In this document: one piece after another, positions 21,301 to 31,198 of the stretch
Layout of the letters: every line of letters starts with the position of its first letter
Position numbering within the stretch: the stretch's first letter is position 1
Source of the DNA: Patellaria atrata CBS 101060
Lineage: Eukaryota; Ascomycota; Dothideomycetes; Patellariales; Patellariaceae
Length of the DNA stretch: 44,127 bases
Direction: 5' to 3'
Assembly (NCBI GenBank): GCA_010093705.1
Contig: MU006091.1
Location: forward strand, 1,436,584-1,480,710
Position numbers and translations under genes: made by a program
Notes under the pieces: model-generated
What the model was told of the DNA's origin: nothing
Seen by the model: only the letters and a program-made list of their open reading frames with translations
The model's database searches: none

Positions 21301-23460
21301 TTCTTGAAGTAGAATACGGGATAGTGAGGTCTTTTAGGGATAGGAAGGGATAGGTATATTTTGAATAAGAGGGGGTACTTAAGATAATTAAGGGAGGAGA
21401 AATAGGGGGGGGAGGAGGTGATAAAAAAAGATATTTTTAAAGAGAGAGGGATAAGAGAGGTTAATAAGGGGGTTATAGAGGGCGAGATAGGAGGGGAGGG
21501 ATATGGGGGTAAGGCGGGGAGGTGTTAATGTTTATTACGGGTGAGAGCGGGCTAAGGGTGTTGTGAGGGGGTTATAAGTGAGGTCGATAGTAGGCGTATT
21601 TTAGAGTAATAATAAATCGAAAGATTAACTTACCGGAGAGGATAGTGGGTAGTGGTGTTGAGTATGGGGGTGGTGTAGGGGGTATGTTGATTGCGAGGGT
21701 ATAACAGTGGTGATATTGTCGGCGGCGATACTGATGGAGACGGGTATGTTGAGAGTGGCTTATTGGGTGGGCGGCTGTATTACATCGAAGATGAGGGGCG
21801 ATTGTGCCATTGAGGGGGTGGGGATGTTGGTTTTGTAGTGAGTTGGCGCGTTAAGGGTATGTAGTGAGGAGCTCGTAGTGAGGTGGTATTAGGGTAGTCT
21901 AAGAATAGTTAATCGCTTAATATGATATAATGACTGCGGACTCATAACTTACTGTTAGGTGATATTATGAAGGCGGGGAATAGAAATACGAATCGAGGGT
22001 TGGTAAAACTAACAGAGCCGTAGAGATAAGAAGGGGTAAGGTTAAGTAAGAAAAAGATTATTGAAGAGCTAGAAGGGTAAATATATTCAAGAAAGGTGAG
22101 AAAGTCAAGAGCGTAATGAGGCAAAAGAAAAAAGGTAAGGGGCGGGAAAGGGTGCTAGTTATCAGAAAAAGACGAGGAGTAGAAGAGGTTACTGACAAGT
22201 CTTCCTTATTATAGCCGTTCTGGTCCATTCTATGTGACCGTTGAGAACATGGTTCGACTATAACGTACGCGGCGAACGAGCTTGCGAATGGCGTGCAAGT
22301 CATATGAATGGTTACGCGACGGATGCCTTGAATAACTGATGACATTACAGGGAGAAGTGTCCGCCAATGAACCTAGTGGAAGTGCAGAGTAATGAGGCGT
22401 GTAAATGGTGCTAGCATAAGAGGAGAAAGGGGGTTGATGTAGGGTTATTGATGCTAGTGTGAAATAATTGTTACGCGTGGTTATCAATCTGACTACAGCC
22501 CGAGATTGTAGGTTGGATCAGTTTAAGGCGTGAAGAGGTGACGTAGGGTAGATTGTTGAAGATAAATGACGGAGCTCGATCGTGTTGAGGTAAGAGGTGA
22601 AGATACATGCTAGTTGCTGGACTGAGAAGATGCTATCAGTTGATATTCGACAAAATGAGTAGTAGAGAGTTAAGAGAAGGAAAAGGTGTAAAGAGTGAAA
22701 GTTGGTGTAGTGAAAGGTGAGGTGGAGATCTGCTCTTGTCTTCCACCGGTCTGTGCAGACCAACTGTAGTGGATAACTAGAGAATAAGACCTATGACGTG
22801 GACTATTACGCAAATCTAAAGCCTCACAAGAAGTAAATCATCGTCAAATGGATATTTGCTGTGATATCGAAGGTTGCGGTTAAAATAAATGCCAGCATTG
22901 GAGGAAGGATTAGTAAGAGTTGTCAGACGGCTGATCTCCGATAGCCTTATGTTGGAAATTTTCAGAGCTAAGTGCTCGGCTCCGACTTATAAGTTAAGTA
23001 TTGTTAGATGGTGGAGCTGTTGGAATATTGGTGCTACTAGCGACCAGGGGTAATGTTGAAGTATGGGTCCTTTGGTGGATCTGTCAACTATCTGTCAGAT
23101 ATCAGCCACGGAGTAGCATGGAGCACGAAAAAGTCTCTCTTCAACAATTATTTGTTTCGTCCTCAACTGACTCTACTATCTCAACAGATATCTCAACGAC
23201 TCTCGGTAGCTCTTCAGTATATATAGAAATTCCTTTAGTGGATAGATAGAAAAATCAAGCGACTATATTCAGTTATCCACAATCTCACAAGAGTGAAGAG
23301 AGCAACGAAACGGGGTGTAGGTAGTAATGTTGGGCTAGAGACTAAAAGGATGAGGAACGGGAGCGGGTGAGTGCTCAGGAGCGACTAAGAGAGAAAGGGA
23401 GGGATTGGAAGCAGAACGGAGTAGAAGGAGGGACTAAGAAGGCAGGACGAGGTGAGTCAC
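21262..23460. other. Purine-rich, C-poor arm
   Basis: Mirror of the left arm. The plus strand is G/A-rich: 21361-21420 has 27 G and 1 C, and 21481-21540 has 30 G and 3 C. The skew is strongest up to about 22190 and weaker to about 23460. The block at 21300-21480 is also AT-rich with few CA steps. No gene recognised; a short open frame at about 23118-23249 is not convincing. Confidence 0.7.
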
Positions 23461-23713
23461 GAGTCTACTTTTTGGAAAAACGGGATATCCAGATGTTATA
23501 ATCTTTAACCCACTCTCACTCTTACTCGGAAAGACGTGTAAAGTTACGGATAGACGTGAGGCTAGGTAGGTAGGGTCACTCGGGGTTTCATTATTTCTTT
23601 AGAGAGACTAATCAGGAGAAAAGGCGCTGGGTCCGGGAACATACACAAGTCAACTAACTTGGAGATACTATCAAGATGTAGGGAACGAATTTTCCCCATA
23701 CCGGTGGGGTTCA

Positions 23714-23770
23714 AGTGCAAACATATTACTCAGAAGGTAGAACTATAGAGTGCAAACATACTACTCAGAA
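23714..23770. repeat. Tandem repeat, 35-bp period, two copies
   Basis: A 22-bp core (AGTGCAAACATATTACTCAG plus AA) at 23714-23735 recurs at 23749-23770 with one mismatch (T to C). The flanking ...ACTATAGAG / ...CCATAGAG partly continues the match. Confidence 0.8.
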
Positions 23771-24610
23771 ACCATAGAGTATACAATTTGCAGAAAGTGA
23801 TTCGTAGTCTTGATATAAACGATACTAGCTTGCCGGTCCTGAATCCTCCTCTTGAAGAGATGTTCCTGAACTAGAGCATATGGGCTAACCAGTAACCGCA
23901 TTTACCACCAGACCGAACGGCATTCACTTAATAGATCTCTACATGGGTATTTATGGTTCAGGTCGGGGTGACTCAGGAGTGATACACATATGACTTGGTA
24001 GAATGTGTTCCGCAAGGCTACAGAAGGTATAGCTACGAGGTAATAGGTGATGAGAAACGTGTAGGACACCACGATGCGGGTGTATAGGATGTGTCTAAAC
24101 TGTCAATAGCATTTCCAGAGGTATGGTTGCTGACGGCGGATAAGTAAGATACATATGCGGATGAGAAGAAGTTCCATAGTCAGGATGCTGAAAACGTTGG
24201 AGACGTTACAGACTGCGAGCAGCTGCAGAAGATCACTGTAACGTGTGCAATATGATTGGCTGACAGCAAGGTATGAGACTTCATCGGCCAGACCCAGAAT
24301 CCCTTGATCCCAAAAAGGGAACGAGCTATCAACCCACCCCCCCAAATGCCCCCCCACGAAACGGCGACTTTTCTGCGGGGGGGACATAGAGGAGATGTTT
24401 CAAAACATCTACCTCTACCTATTTCTATCTATTGATCCTACCACATGGCGTCCTGTGGGTGAAGATATAAACTATCTCACTCCAAATTCAGTCAATTGCC
24501 GCAATTGCTGTGCTATCAACCTCGCGACATTCCCCTCGTCGCGCCACCTACCTCCAGAGCTTATAAGGAGCTTTTAACACCATACATTCTCTCCATTGAC
24601 CATCTGATAT

Positions 24611-24652
24611 CAAATTTTGACCCTCAAATTTTGACCCTCAAACTTTGAACCA
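24611..24652 (+). promoter_or_regulatory. Three tandem 14-bp repeats in the CDF promoter
   Basis: CAAATTTTGACCCT at 24611-24624 and again at 24625-24638, then the diverged CAAACTTTGAACCA at 24639-24652. The last copy ends 57 bp before the CDF start codon, so the array may lie in the promoter or 5' leader. It is a candidate regulatory array; the bound factor is unknown. Confidence 0.55.
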
Positions 24653-24709
24653 GACTTCGACCTCTAGTTTAACGCGCTGCGAGGTACCGATTCTCCATCT
24701 CACCCAACC

Positions 24710-26550
24710 ATGTCCTCTCCCTCTCAATCATACCGATTCCCCAGCCTTAAAGGCTTCCTTCCATTATCCGAGGACTCCTCGCTCTCGACAAGAGGACAGA
24801 CACTACCAGCGCTACTTCAGAGTCTTACACAGCCATTGTCGAGACGGCCGAGCTCGGTACGCTTAGGCAGTCAAAGAGGGGAGGATGATGTGGAGCAAGG
24901 CAGGAGGAGTCTTGATGGTACAGGAGGGTATCCGGAAAGGCCTGGTTTGGGTATTGGTCATAGTGAAAGAGATAGGAGATTAAGTCACGCGGAGATGTTG
25001 AATACACCGCAAATGAGGAGCATGAGGTTGATTGGGAATGCCAATCCGAGATATAAGTGGTGAGTTGGTGTAATTTTAGCATTCTCTCGGCGGTGGTGAC
25101 AATTTTCGTGGACAATAGTACTCATATCGAGCAGGGAGCAGTATTACAAGACAGAGGGGGAGCTGAAGAAGATGAAGAAGTCGATGTAAGTTGTTATCTG
25201 CCTTACAATGCCGTTCGACTGGTGCTAACGGTTCCCAGACGGAAGTACTACGAGCGAAATAACTTACTGATACAACAATATGTGTATATCGACAAGTTAT
25301 TGGATTCCTCCATACCTCATGATCTGATACAAGAGTACAACAACCCTTCGATCCAAGTAGATGTTCCGCCGACCATTAGTGAGGAAGGTAGCCTTCCCAG
25401 CACTCCTCATCCCAATGGGCTAGAACATGTCAAGAGCTTGGAGTCCGTGGACGGATCAGATATAACCAAGTCTAAGACCAAACGCACAGCAAAAGACATA
25501 TACCGGGTTCCGACTGAGACTTCCGCTCTCCTCGGAAATGACGGGGATGAACAAGTGCAGGAGGGAATCATGCCCGATTACGAACCAGAGGAAGATACCA
25601 GCAGTGGTGCTCCTATCGTTACTTTAGCTATCTACGTCAATCTGGCTGCGAACACCGCCCTCCTCATCATGAAGATCATCGTCACAATTATGACGTCTTC
25701 ACTTTCCGTCATTGCTAGTTTAGTTGACGCTGCACTTGACTTCCTCAGCACCGCCATTGTCTGGACAACTACACGTATGATCTCTAACAACGATAAATAC
25801 GGATATCCCGTCGGCCGGCGGAGATTAGAACCCCTAGGTGTCCTCATCTTCTCAGTTATTATGATCACTTCCTTCGTCCAAGTCTTCATTGAAGGCTTCA
25901 ATCGACTTATAGGAGCGGATCATAGCATCGTCAAGCTTACCATTCCCGCTATCGCTATCATGTCGTCTACTGTTGTTATCAAATTCTTCTGCTGGCTCTG
26001 GTGCCGACTCATCAAAAACTCCAGTGTTCAAGCGCTTGCGCAAGATGCAATGACTGACGTTGTTTTCAATATCTTCAGTATAATCTTCCCTCTAAGTAAG
26101 CCTCTCTCCCCTATTGTTAATTTGAAACCTATTATCTGACCTGATTTCTTAGTTGGATACTACGCCCACATCTGGTGGATGGACCCCCTCGGCGGTATGA
26201 TCCTCTCCCTCTATGTAATCATAAACTGGTCCCGCACTAGCGTCGACCATATCCGCAACCTCTCTGGCGCCGCTGCTACACCTGATGAGCGCAATGTCCT
26301 GCTCTACCTCACAATGCGCTTCGCGAAAACGGTCAAGCAAATCCAGGGTTTACAAGCGTACCATGCGGGTGATAAGCTGGTCTGTGAGGTCGATTTGGTC
26401 CTCGATGAGAATACGAGCCTGAGGGATAGCCACGATTTGGGAGAGAGTTTACAGTATGTGCTCGAGAGTGTGCCGACGGTGGATAGGGCGTTTGTGCATT
26501 TGGATTATGCGGGGTGGAATTTGCCTAGTCATTTGCAACAAGAGGATTAG
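24710..26550 (+). CDS. Cation diffusion facilitator, Mn-type (MTP/Mn-CDF)
   Basis: Four exons: 24710-25059, 25135-25185, 25239-26095 and 26153-26550; 551 aa. The N-terminal ~255 residues are cytosolic and include the fungal signature RKYYERNNLLIQQYVYIDKL (from ~135), interrupted by a variable stretch. Exon 2 (51 bp) supplies the EQYYKTEGELKKMKK link needed to keep this motif in frame. Six membrane segments follow from about 258. Two metal-site motifs are DxxxD: DAALD (297-301) and DAMTD (403-407). In this superfamily DxxxD, rather than HxxxD, marks the Mn branch. The C-terminal ~90 residues form the cytosolic metal-binding domain (AYHAGDKLVCEVDLVLDE). It likely exports Mn2+ into the Golgi, vacuole or out of the cell; substrate and location are inferred. 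14-bp repeats lie just upstream of the start. Confidence 0.93.
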
Positions 26551-28324
26551 GAAGAAACCTAGGGGTTAGAACAGAGACAACAGCCCGTTGAGATGGGTAG
26601 GGTCGATACAAGAGAAGGAAAGGAGGTTTTGGAGCGGCTCTTGAGCGTATCGTCTGCAATGAGCGAGGGGTTCTGGTGTTTGCTGGAACGATACCCATTT
26701 CGCGTCGCGTGTATACCTGGATAGCTATACTGTTGAAGCACATGTTTGTGAATAAGCCCGACTTGTGCAAGATGTACTCGTGTGGAATATCAAAGTCGAA
26801 TAGAATTCTTCATGATACCACCCAAGTGCCGCGTTCGAATTTCTGAAAAGAAGAGCGCAGAAAGGGAGACCGGTATCGTTCAGGTACGGATTGTCTCTAC
26901 CCTTTTCGCCACAACTCGACCTATCTTTTTCTTCTCATTCATAACATACCGTGAGCTGGAAGCAGGATGGGATAATCACAATGGAGCTCCCCCCGAACGC
27001 GCACCAATAAGCGTAGCATCAATCCGCATTACCCTAATGTACGAAAGCGCAACCGGCAGAGGTTCTCTCCATATAGAACTATGTTGCAACCCACACCGAC
27101 CACTCCAAGCTGCCATCCAACTACCTTACAGTTCTCTTCCTCATTTTCTATTAAGGTATATAGATCGAAACTTAAGTACCCAGCCGTCTATAAATAAAAA
27201 AAAGACTTTCACCGCCTGAGACAACGGGAATGTTCTGTTATGCGCCCTCGTCCAATTCCTCCCTTCGGTCCATAAACCCCCCCAAGGGAAAAAAAGGAAA
27301 AACAAGCACAACCCCCTGAATCGCTCAAATCCCATCACGTCATACTCACATGCACCCGAATTCCTAAAGCCGTTGGAAAATCAAGCTCGATGCGATAAAC
27401 AGCAGGTTACCGCATCGGGCCATGTCTTGTTTTTAGCTGCCCCGATCGGGGTTTTCGTTACATCTTTGGGGGGTTTGGGCGGAGGAGGGACCGGTGAGCC
27501 GTGGGTGCCTTGGTGTGGCGGTTGGGGGTTGAGAGTTGTGAGGTTCGGATGATAAGTTGATAGTCTAATGGTGGGTTGAAGTTACAGTACACATAGGTTG
27601 CACTGTATGAAGTTATTTAGGTTGGGAGGGGTTTTTGGGGGCTATGAGACGGCGTGGGCATGAGATGAGAATAAGAGTGTAAAAGGAGAATTTTTATACG
27701 CTGTGTACACTTGCTACAGCACAACTGCTTGAACTTCGCCTTTCCTGTACCACGGAATTCTGCGACTGTACGGTATCATTCGGGTTCCTGTATCAGGATC
27801 GCCCTCACCTCCCGTCATCCGTCATGCTTATCCTTATCCTTCCTGAGAGTTGGCGTTGCCAGGGTCCGCCATGATACGTCGGAAGGGCAAGGTACATGAT
27901 AGTTGGTGCTGTAGGGGCTTAACTTGGTAGCGGGGCTCTGTATCTTGCTTTTCCATCCAGTCGAAAAAAACCCCCATACCCAAAACCCATAAGGTAAGGT
28001 ACTGAAGTGAGCTGTACATATCTATGCCCATTCCCCCATCATACTTCAGTCACTCCCCCCTCCGTGCGGTTTACACTCTGCAAACAACATACGGTACCTT
28101 ACCTAGTTAGAATATAGACCTTATCGCGGTCGTTCCAGTCGCTTTGGGAAGATAACAGAGCGGGATATCGTTACTATTTACTATTACTACTCGCCATATA
28201 CCAATTCGAGATTCGTACAAACTATCATACGTTAATATTAATACAACTTCACCATTTTACAACTACAACAACTCTAATACCCGTATCATCAACCTACAAT
28301 CTAAACCCACAAACCAACAACAAA
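26551..28324. other. Intergenic, 1.8 kb
   Basis: No gene supported; an open frame at about 26782-27219 lacks an ATG at its start and any family likeness. It contains the inverted pair GGTAAGGTAC (27993-28002) and GTACCTTACC (28094-28103). The last ~100 bp (28220-28324) is a CA/CAA-rich leader typical of fungal 5'UTRs, belonging to the next gene. Confidence 0.5.
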
Positions 28325-28576
28325 ATGCGCCTCCCCCTTCCCTTCCTCCCCATCCTCACACTCGCCCTAGCAACACACCTCCCGACCCCTCAGGCGTCAG
28401 TATCCCATCAGATCGAGAGCGCAGACGCTTCAGCCATCGTAATGCATGTGGAATCGAGTCCCTTTGAGACCGGCGCAAGCGCGCCGATGACCACGGTATC
28501 AAGCCTGGAAAGGCCGCGAGGGCAGGCGATCGGGGGACTCATGGTTGCGGTTATCGGGGTTGTTTCGCTGTTGTGA
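28325..28576 (+). CDS. Small secreted / GPI-type cell-surface protein
   Basis: 83 aa, intronless. Residues 1-24 form a signal peptide (MRLPLPFLPILTLALATHLP, cleavage after ..PQA likely). A short Ser/Thr/Ala-rich middle follows. The end is a hydrophobic tail (GGLMVAVIGVVSLL) preceded by small residues and Arg, the layout of a GPI signal. There are no cysteines, so it is not a typical cysteine-rich effector. The ATG follows a CA-rich leader (ACAAACCAACAACAAAATG), good fungal start context. No known family is recognised; many Pezizomycotina have such tiny GPI-type proteins of unknown role. Confidence 0.65.
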   Translation: MRLPLPFLPILTLALATHLPTPQASVSHQIESADASAIVMHVESSPFETGASAPMTTVSSLERPRGQAIGGLMVAVIGVVSLL

Positions 28577-29204
28577 GTTGGGAAGATTTGTCGCTGAGTT
28601 GCACATTTAGGTGGACGTTCTGCGGATTTGTGTTGAAGGATCTGGAATTCTGGATCTAGATTTGTTATTTGGTGGAGTTTTGGGCTTTTGGGATTAGGTA
28701 TGTCGGGATGGGAGTTTTGGATGTTCTGAGCGGTCGGATTTGGGGTTACTCTTGGGGTTCTTTATGTTCCGCTTTATGCTACGAAGGGGCGTACTGGCGC
28801 GATATCAGCATTCTGTCGGATTATACGAAGCATGAAGAGCAGGAGCAGTGGGAACCAGACGCGATAGATAATGAGGCACGATAATGCTTGAAGAGAGATG
28901 GAAAGTTTGCCATCGTAATCGACTGGAACTTAATAAGAAACCCCATCTATACTGCTATTGACGTAATAAACCACCGTTACATCACTCGTACACATCCATC
29001 AGCCGTAACTGAAAACATAACTGCCCTATACTACCCATTTGGCCATCATAATCATCGTTAGGTCTACAATTATGATTGTATGTCTTGTAGACCCATAATC
29101 AATTGTCGTCTGCTGCATATTTCTTCACAGTGCGTTTGAGCTTGTCGAGGTCCGTTATCTTGTGCCGCATCGTTCGTTATGAGTCGCTATCCGTTAGGAA
29201 CGCT
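28577..29204. other. Intergenic between convergent genes
   Basis: 628 bp of 3' flanks for the small surface-protein gene and yop1. An in-frame stretch at 28669-28884 has no ATG near its start and no recognisable product. Confidence 0.5.
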
Positions 29205-30183
29205 CTACTGCGACTTCGTAGCCTGGTCGGCTTGGGAGCGAAGATTTGCAGCGGTGGATCCGGACTGGGAAAAATAACGGGAAAAGACGGGATGGATCAA
29301 GGAGCGGAAAACGACCTGGGCACCACTGTAGACAAATCAACACATGCCAAATGGTTCGAAATCTAATTACTTACGCTGTCTGAGGAAGAGCCATCCAGAT
29401 GACGAGGACAAACTTGAAGGTATAGTAGAAAGCTGAACTATCGTTAGTATGGTCGATTTTAGGGTCTTAAGAGGATACTTACGGAACCAGTAAACGGCAT
29501 TAACTGCACTCTCAAAGACGCTACGATACGTCAGACTTGATTACTCAATTCCTCCGTCTTTTCGAAAGGACTTACGTCAAGAAAGCATAGACAACCCAAT
29601 ACTGTAATATTTCAACCGTTAGTCACGTGGACGGGAGGGTGACGATCATTCGCTTCATGTGAAGATGACGAATTTTAAGAGAACACGTACCGTCAACCAC
29701 TGCAATTTTTGTTAGAAAGTGTCCAATACGAGTCGTAGCGTACTCCCAGTGGAGTTGTGTGCAATACTGTGAACTTACCTGGGAATCATCAATCTTAGAA
29801 GCGCTGAACAGGGCATTTAGCGAGTAGTAGGCAGGGATGAGGAATCCAGCGGTGTTAACGAGGAACTCTCCAGCGATGTTGAAGAAGATCAAGAAGAAGT
29901 ATAGAGCTCCTAGACCAAGGACAACGTAGACCTTAGGAACAGAGGTCTGCTGCTCCAAGTTGTTGAGAGCAGGGTATTTGGACAACTACAAGATAAGGAT
30001 CAGTCGCGTTGAACTTGGTATACGTTGCAATACTGATAGGAGGTGTAATCTAGCATCGCATGAAGAAATCGTATGGGTGGGGATACACGACGGGGGGAAT
30101 CAAGAGTTGGGTCACTCGATCGGGGCACAAACCTCTTTATCGAGCTGCGAAATTTGGTGCTGAGCGCGTTCTTGGAAAGACAT
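29205..30183 (-). CDS. yop1: ER-tubule shaping protein Yop1 (DP1/TB2/HVA22, REEP family)
   Basis: Seven exons: 30183-30133, 29985-29779, 29699-29691, 29601-29576, 29520-29483, 29432-29375 and 29325-29205; 510 bp spliced, 169 aa. The start is MSFQERAQHQISQLDKE. Landmarks are LSKYPALNNLE, the first hairpin (VPKVYVVLGLGALYFFLIF), GFLIPAYYSLNAL, ASKIDDSQ-WLT-YWVVYAFLT, FESAVNAVYWFPFYYTFKF, LVIWMALPQT and GAQVVFRSLIHPVFSRYF. Paired hairpins bend the ER membrane; yeast Yop1 works with reticulons. Exon 3 is only 9 nt (WLT), and without it the conserved spacing between DDSQ and YW is lost (yeast has LLT there). All introns are GT..AG, 49-147 bp. It diverges from the RFX gene. Confidence 0.95.
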
Positions 30184-31198
30184 GATTGCGGTATAGATGT
30201 CGAATCGAAGAAGTTATTGTTCGTTGATAGTAGTAAGAGTGTAAGAGTAGTCAAGGGATTGGTAAAGTGTGTGAGATGTTATGAGAGTGTTAGGTGACGG
30301 GAGAAAGTGAGTTTTGGAAGAGAAGGAGATCAGGAAGGAAACGGGTGGTGATGTAAGGGAAGCGACAAGCTGTCAAGGAAAGATCTGAGCACAAGAGCGC
30401 ACAATTTTTGGTGGGGCTTATTGGGGGGGAGGTAGGGGGTAGGGAGTATCTCATTGTGCAGGCAGCCGCTTCAGCTTTATTACTTCGCACGATCCACCAT
30501 GCAATCACCAGATACCATCATGTTTTTTGTCCGTTATATTCTATACGTACACTTTTGCACGAATGTAACAGTACATGACTTAATACGTTACGTACGTGAA
30601 GTGATATGTTTACTGCCTTACCGCATGCCATTCTCAGCTCTGAGTTATGAATGGTTTGCATAGTTTACATAGTTTGCATAGTTTGAATCACGTGATGAAC
30701 CACGGGACTGGTTGCTTAGCGGACAGGTTCTGTTGTGCGTGAATGTTTACACCCGACACTTCAGCCCTCCAAAATACGCACAATCATCATAAAGCCGATT
30801 GTAGATAGCCACCATCTACTGCGCTCAACCCCTTTTTTACAATAAACAGTCACTTTATGTCTGTTACCGTATCGATAAATCTATTGACCTTGTTTACCCG
30901 ACGAAATTCCAGCTGGTGAATGCAGCGACTCGATCTTTGGTTATTTCCATCCGATTTCACCTTCGACTGCGGTAACCTCAACCAAGAAAGGGAACCTCTG
31001 AAGGATGAGAATTTTGGAGACAAACATAGTATTGGTTAAATAAGTGAATACATAAACATGTGCGTCACCACGTTTGTCAATTTCTTTTCGGAAATACCGT
31101 GCAAACTTGCGCTCATTCACGACCGTTGCTGACTTTGTGTTGTATAGCTCTTCACATCTTGACTCTATACCTGCTGTTCTTCATAATCTTCACACAAA
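30184..31198. promoter_or_regulatory. Divergent promoter, yop1 / RFX factor
   Basis: 1,015 bp between divergent starts. It contains four 9-bp tandem words, GTTTGCATA, GTTTACATA, GTTTGCATA and GTTTGAATC (30654-30689), the last running into CACGTG (about 30689-30694), an E-box for bHLH factors. Two RFX-type half-sites are present, GTTACC (30863-30868) and GGTAAC (30971-30976), which might allow self-control by the RFX factor; this is inference. Confidence 0.5.

Larger units (their letters stand above)
23461..24709. other. Intergenic upstream of the CDF gene
   Basis: No gene recognised. It holds the 35-bp tandem repeat at 23714-23770, two C7 runs (24337-24343, 24349-24355) and a G7 run (24377-24383) that could pair as a GC hairpin, and the promoter repeats at 24611-24652. 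Confidence 0.5.

Noticed and set aside
23118-23249. Short frame starting MEHEKVSLQQLF
   Set aside because: Only about 43 codons, no recognisable product, and located in skewed DNA.
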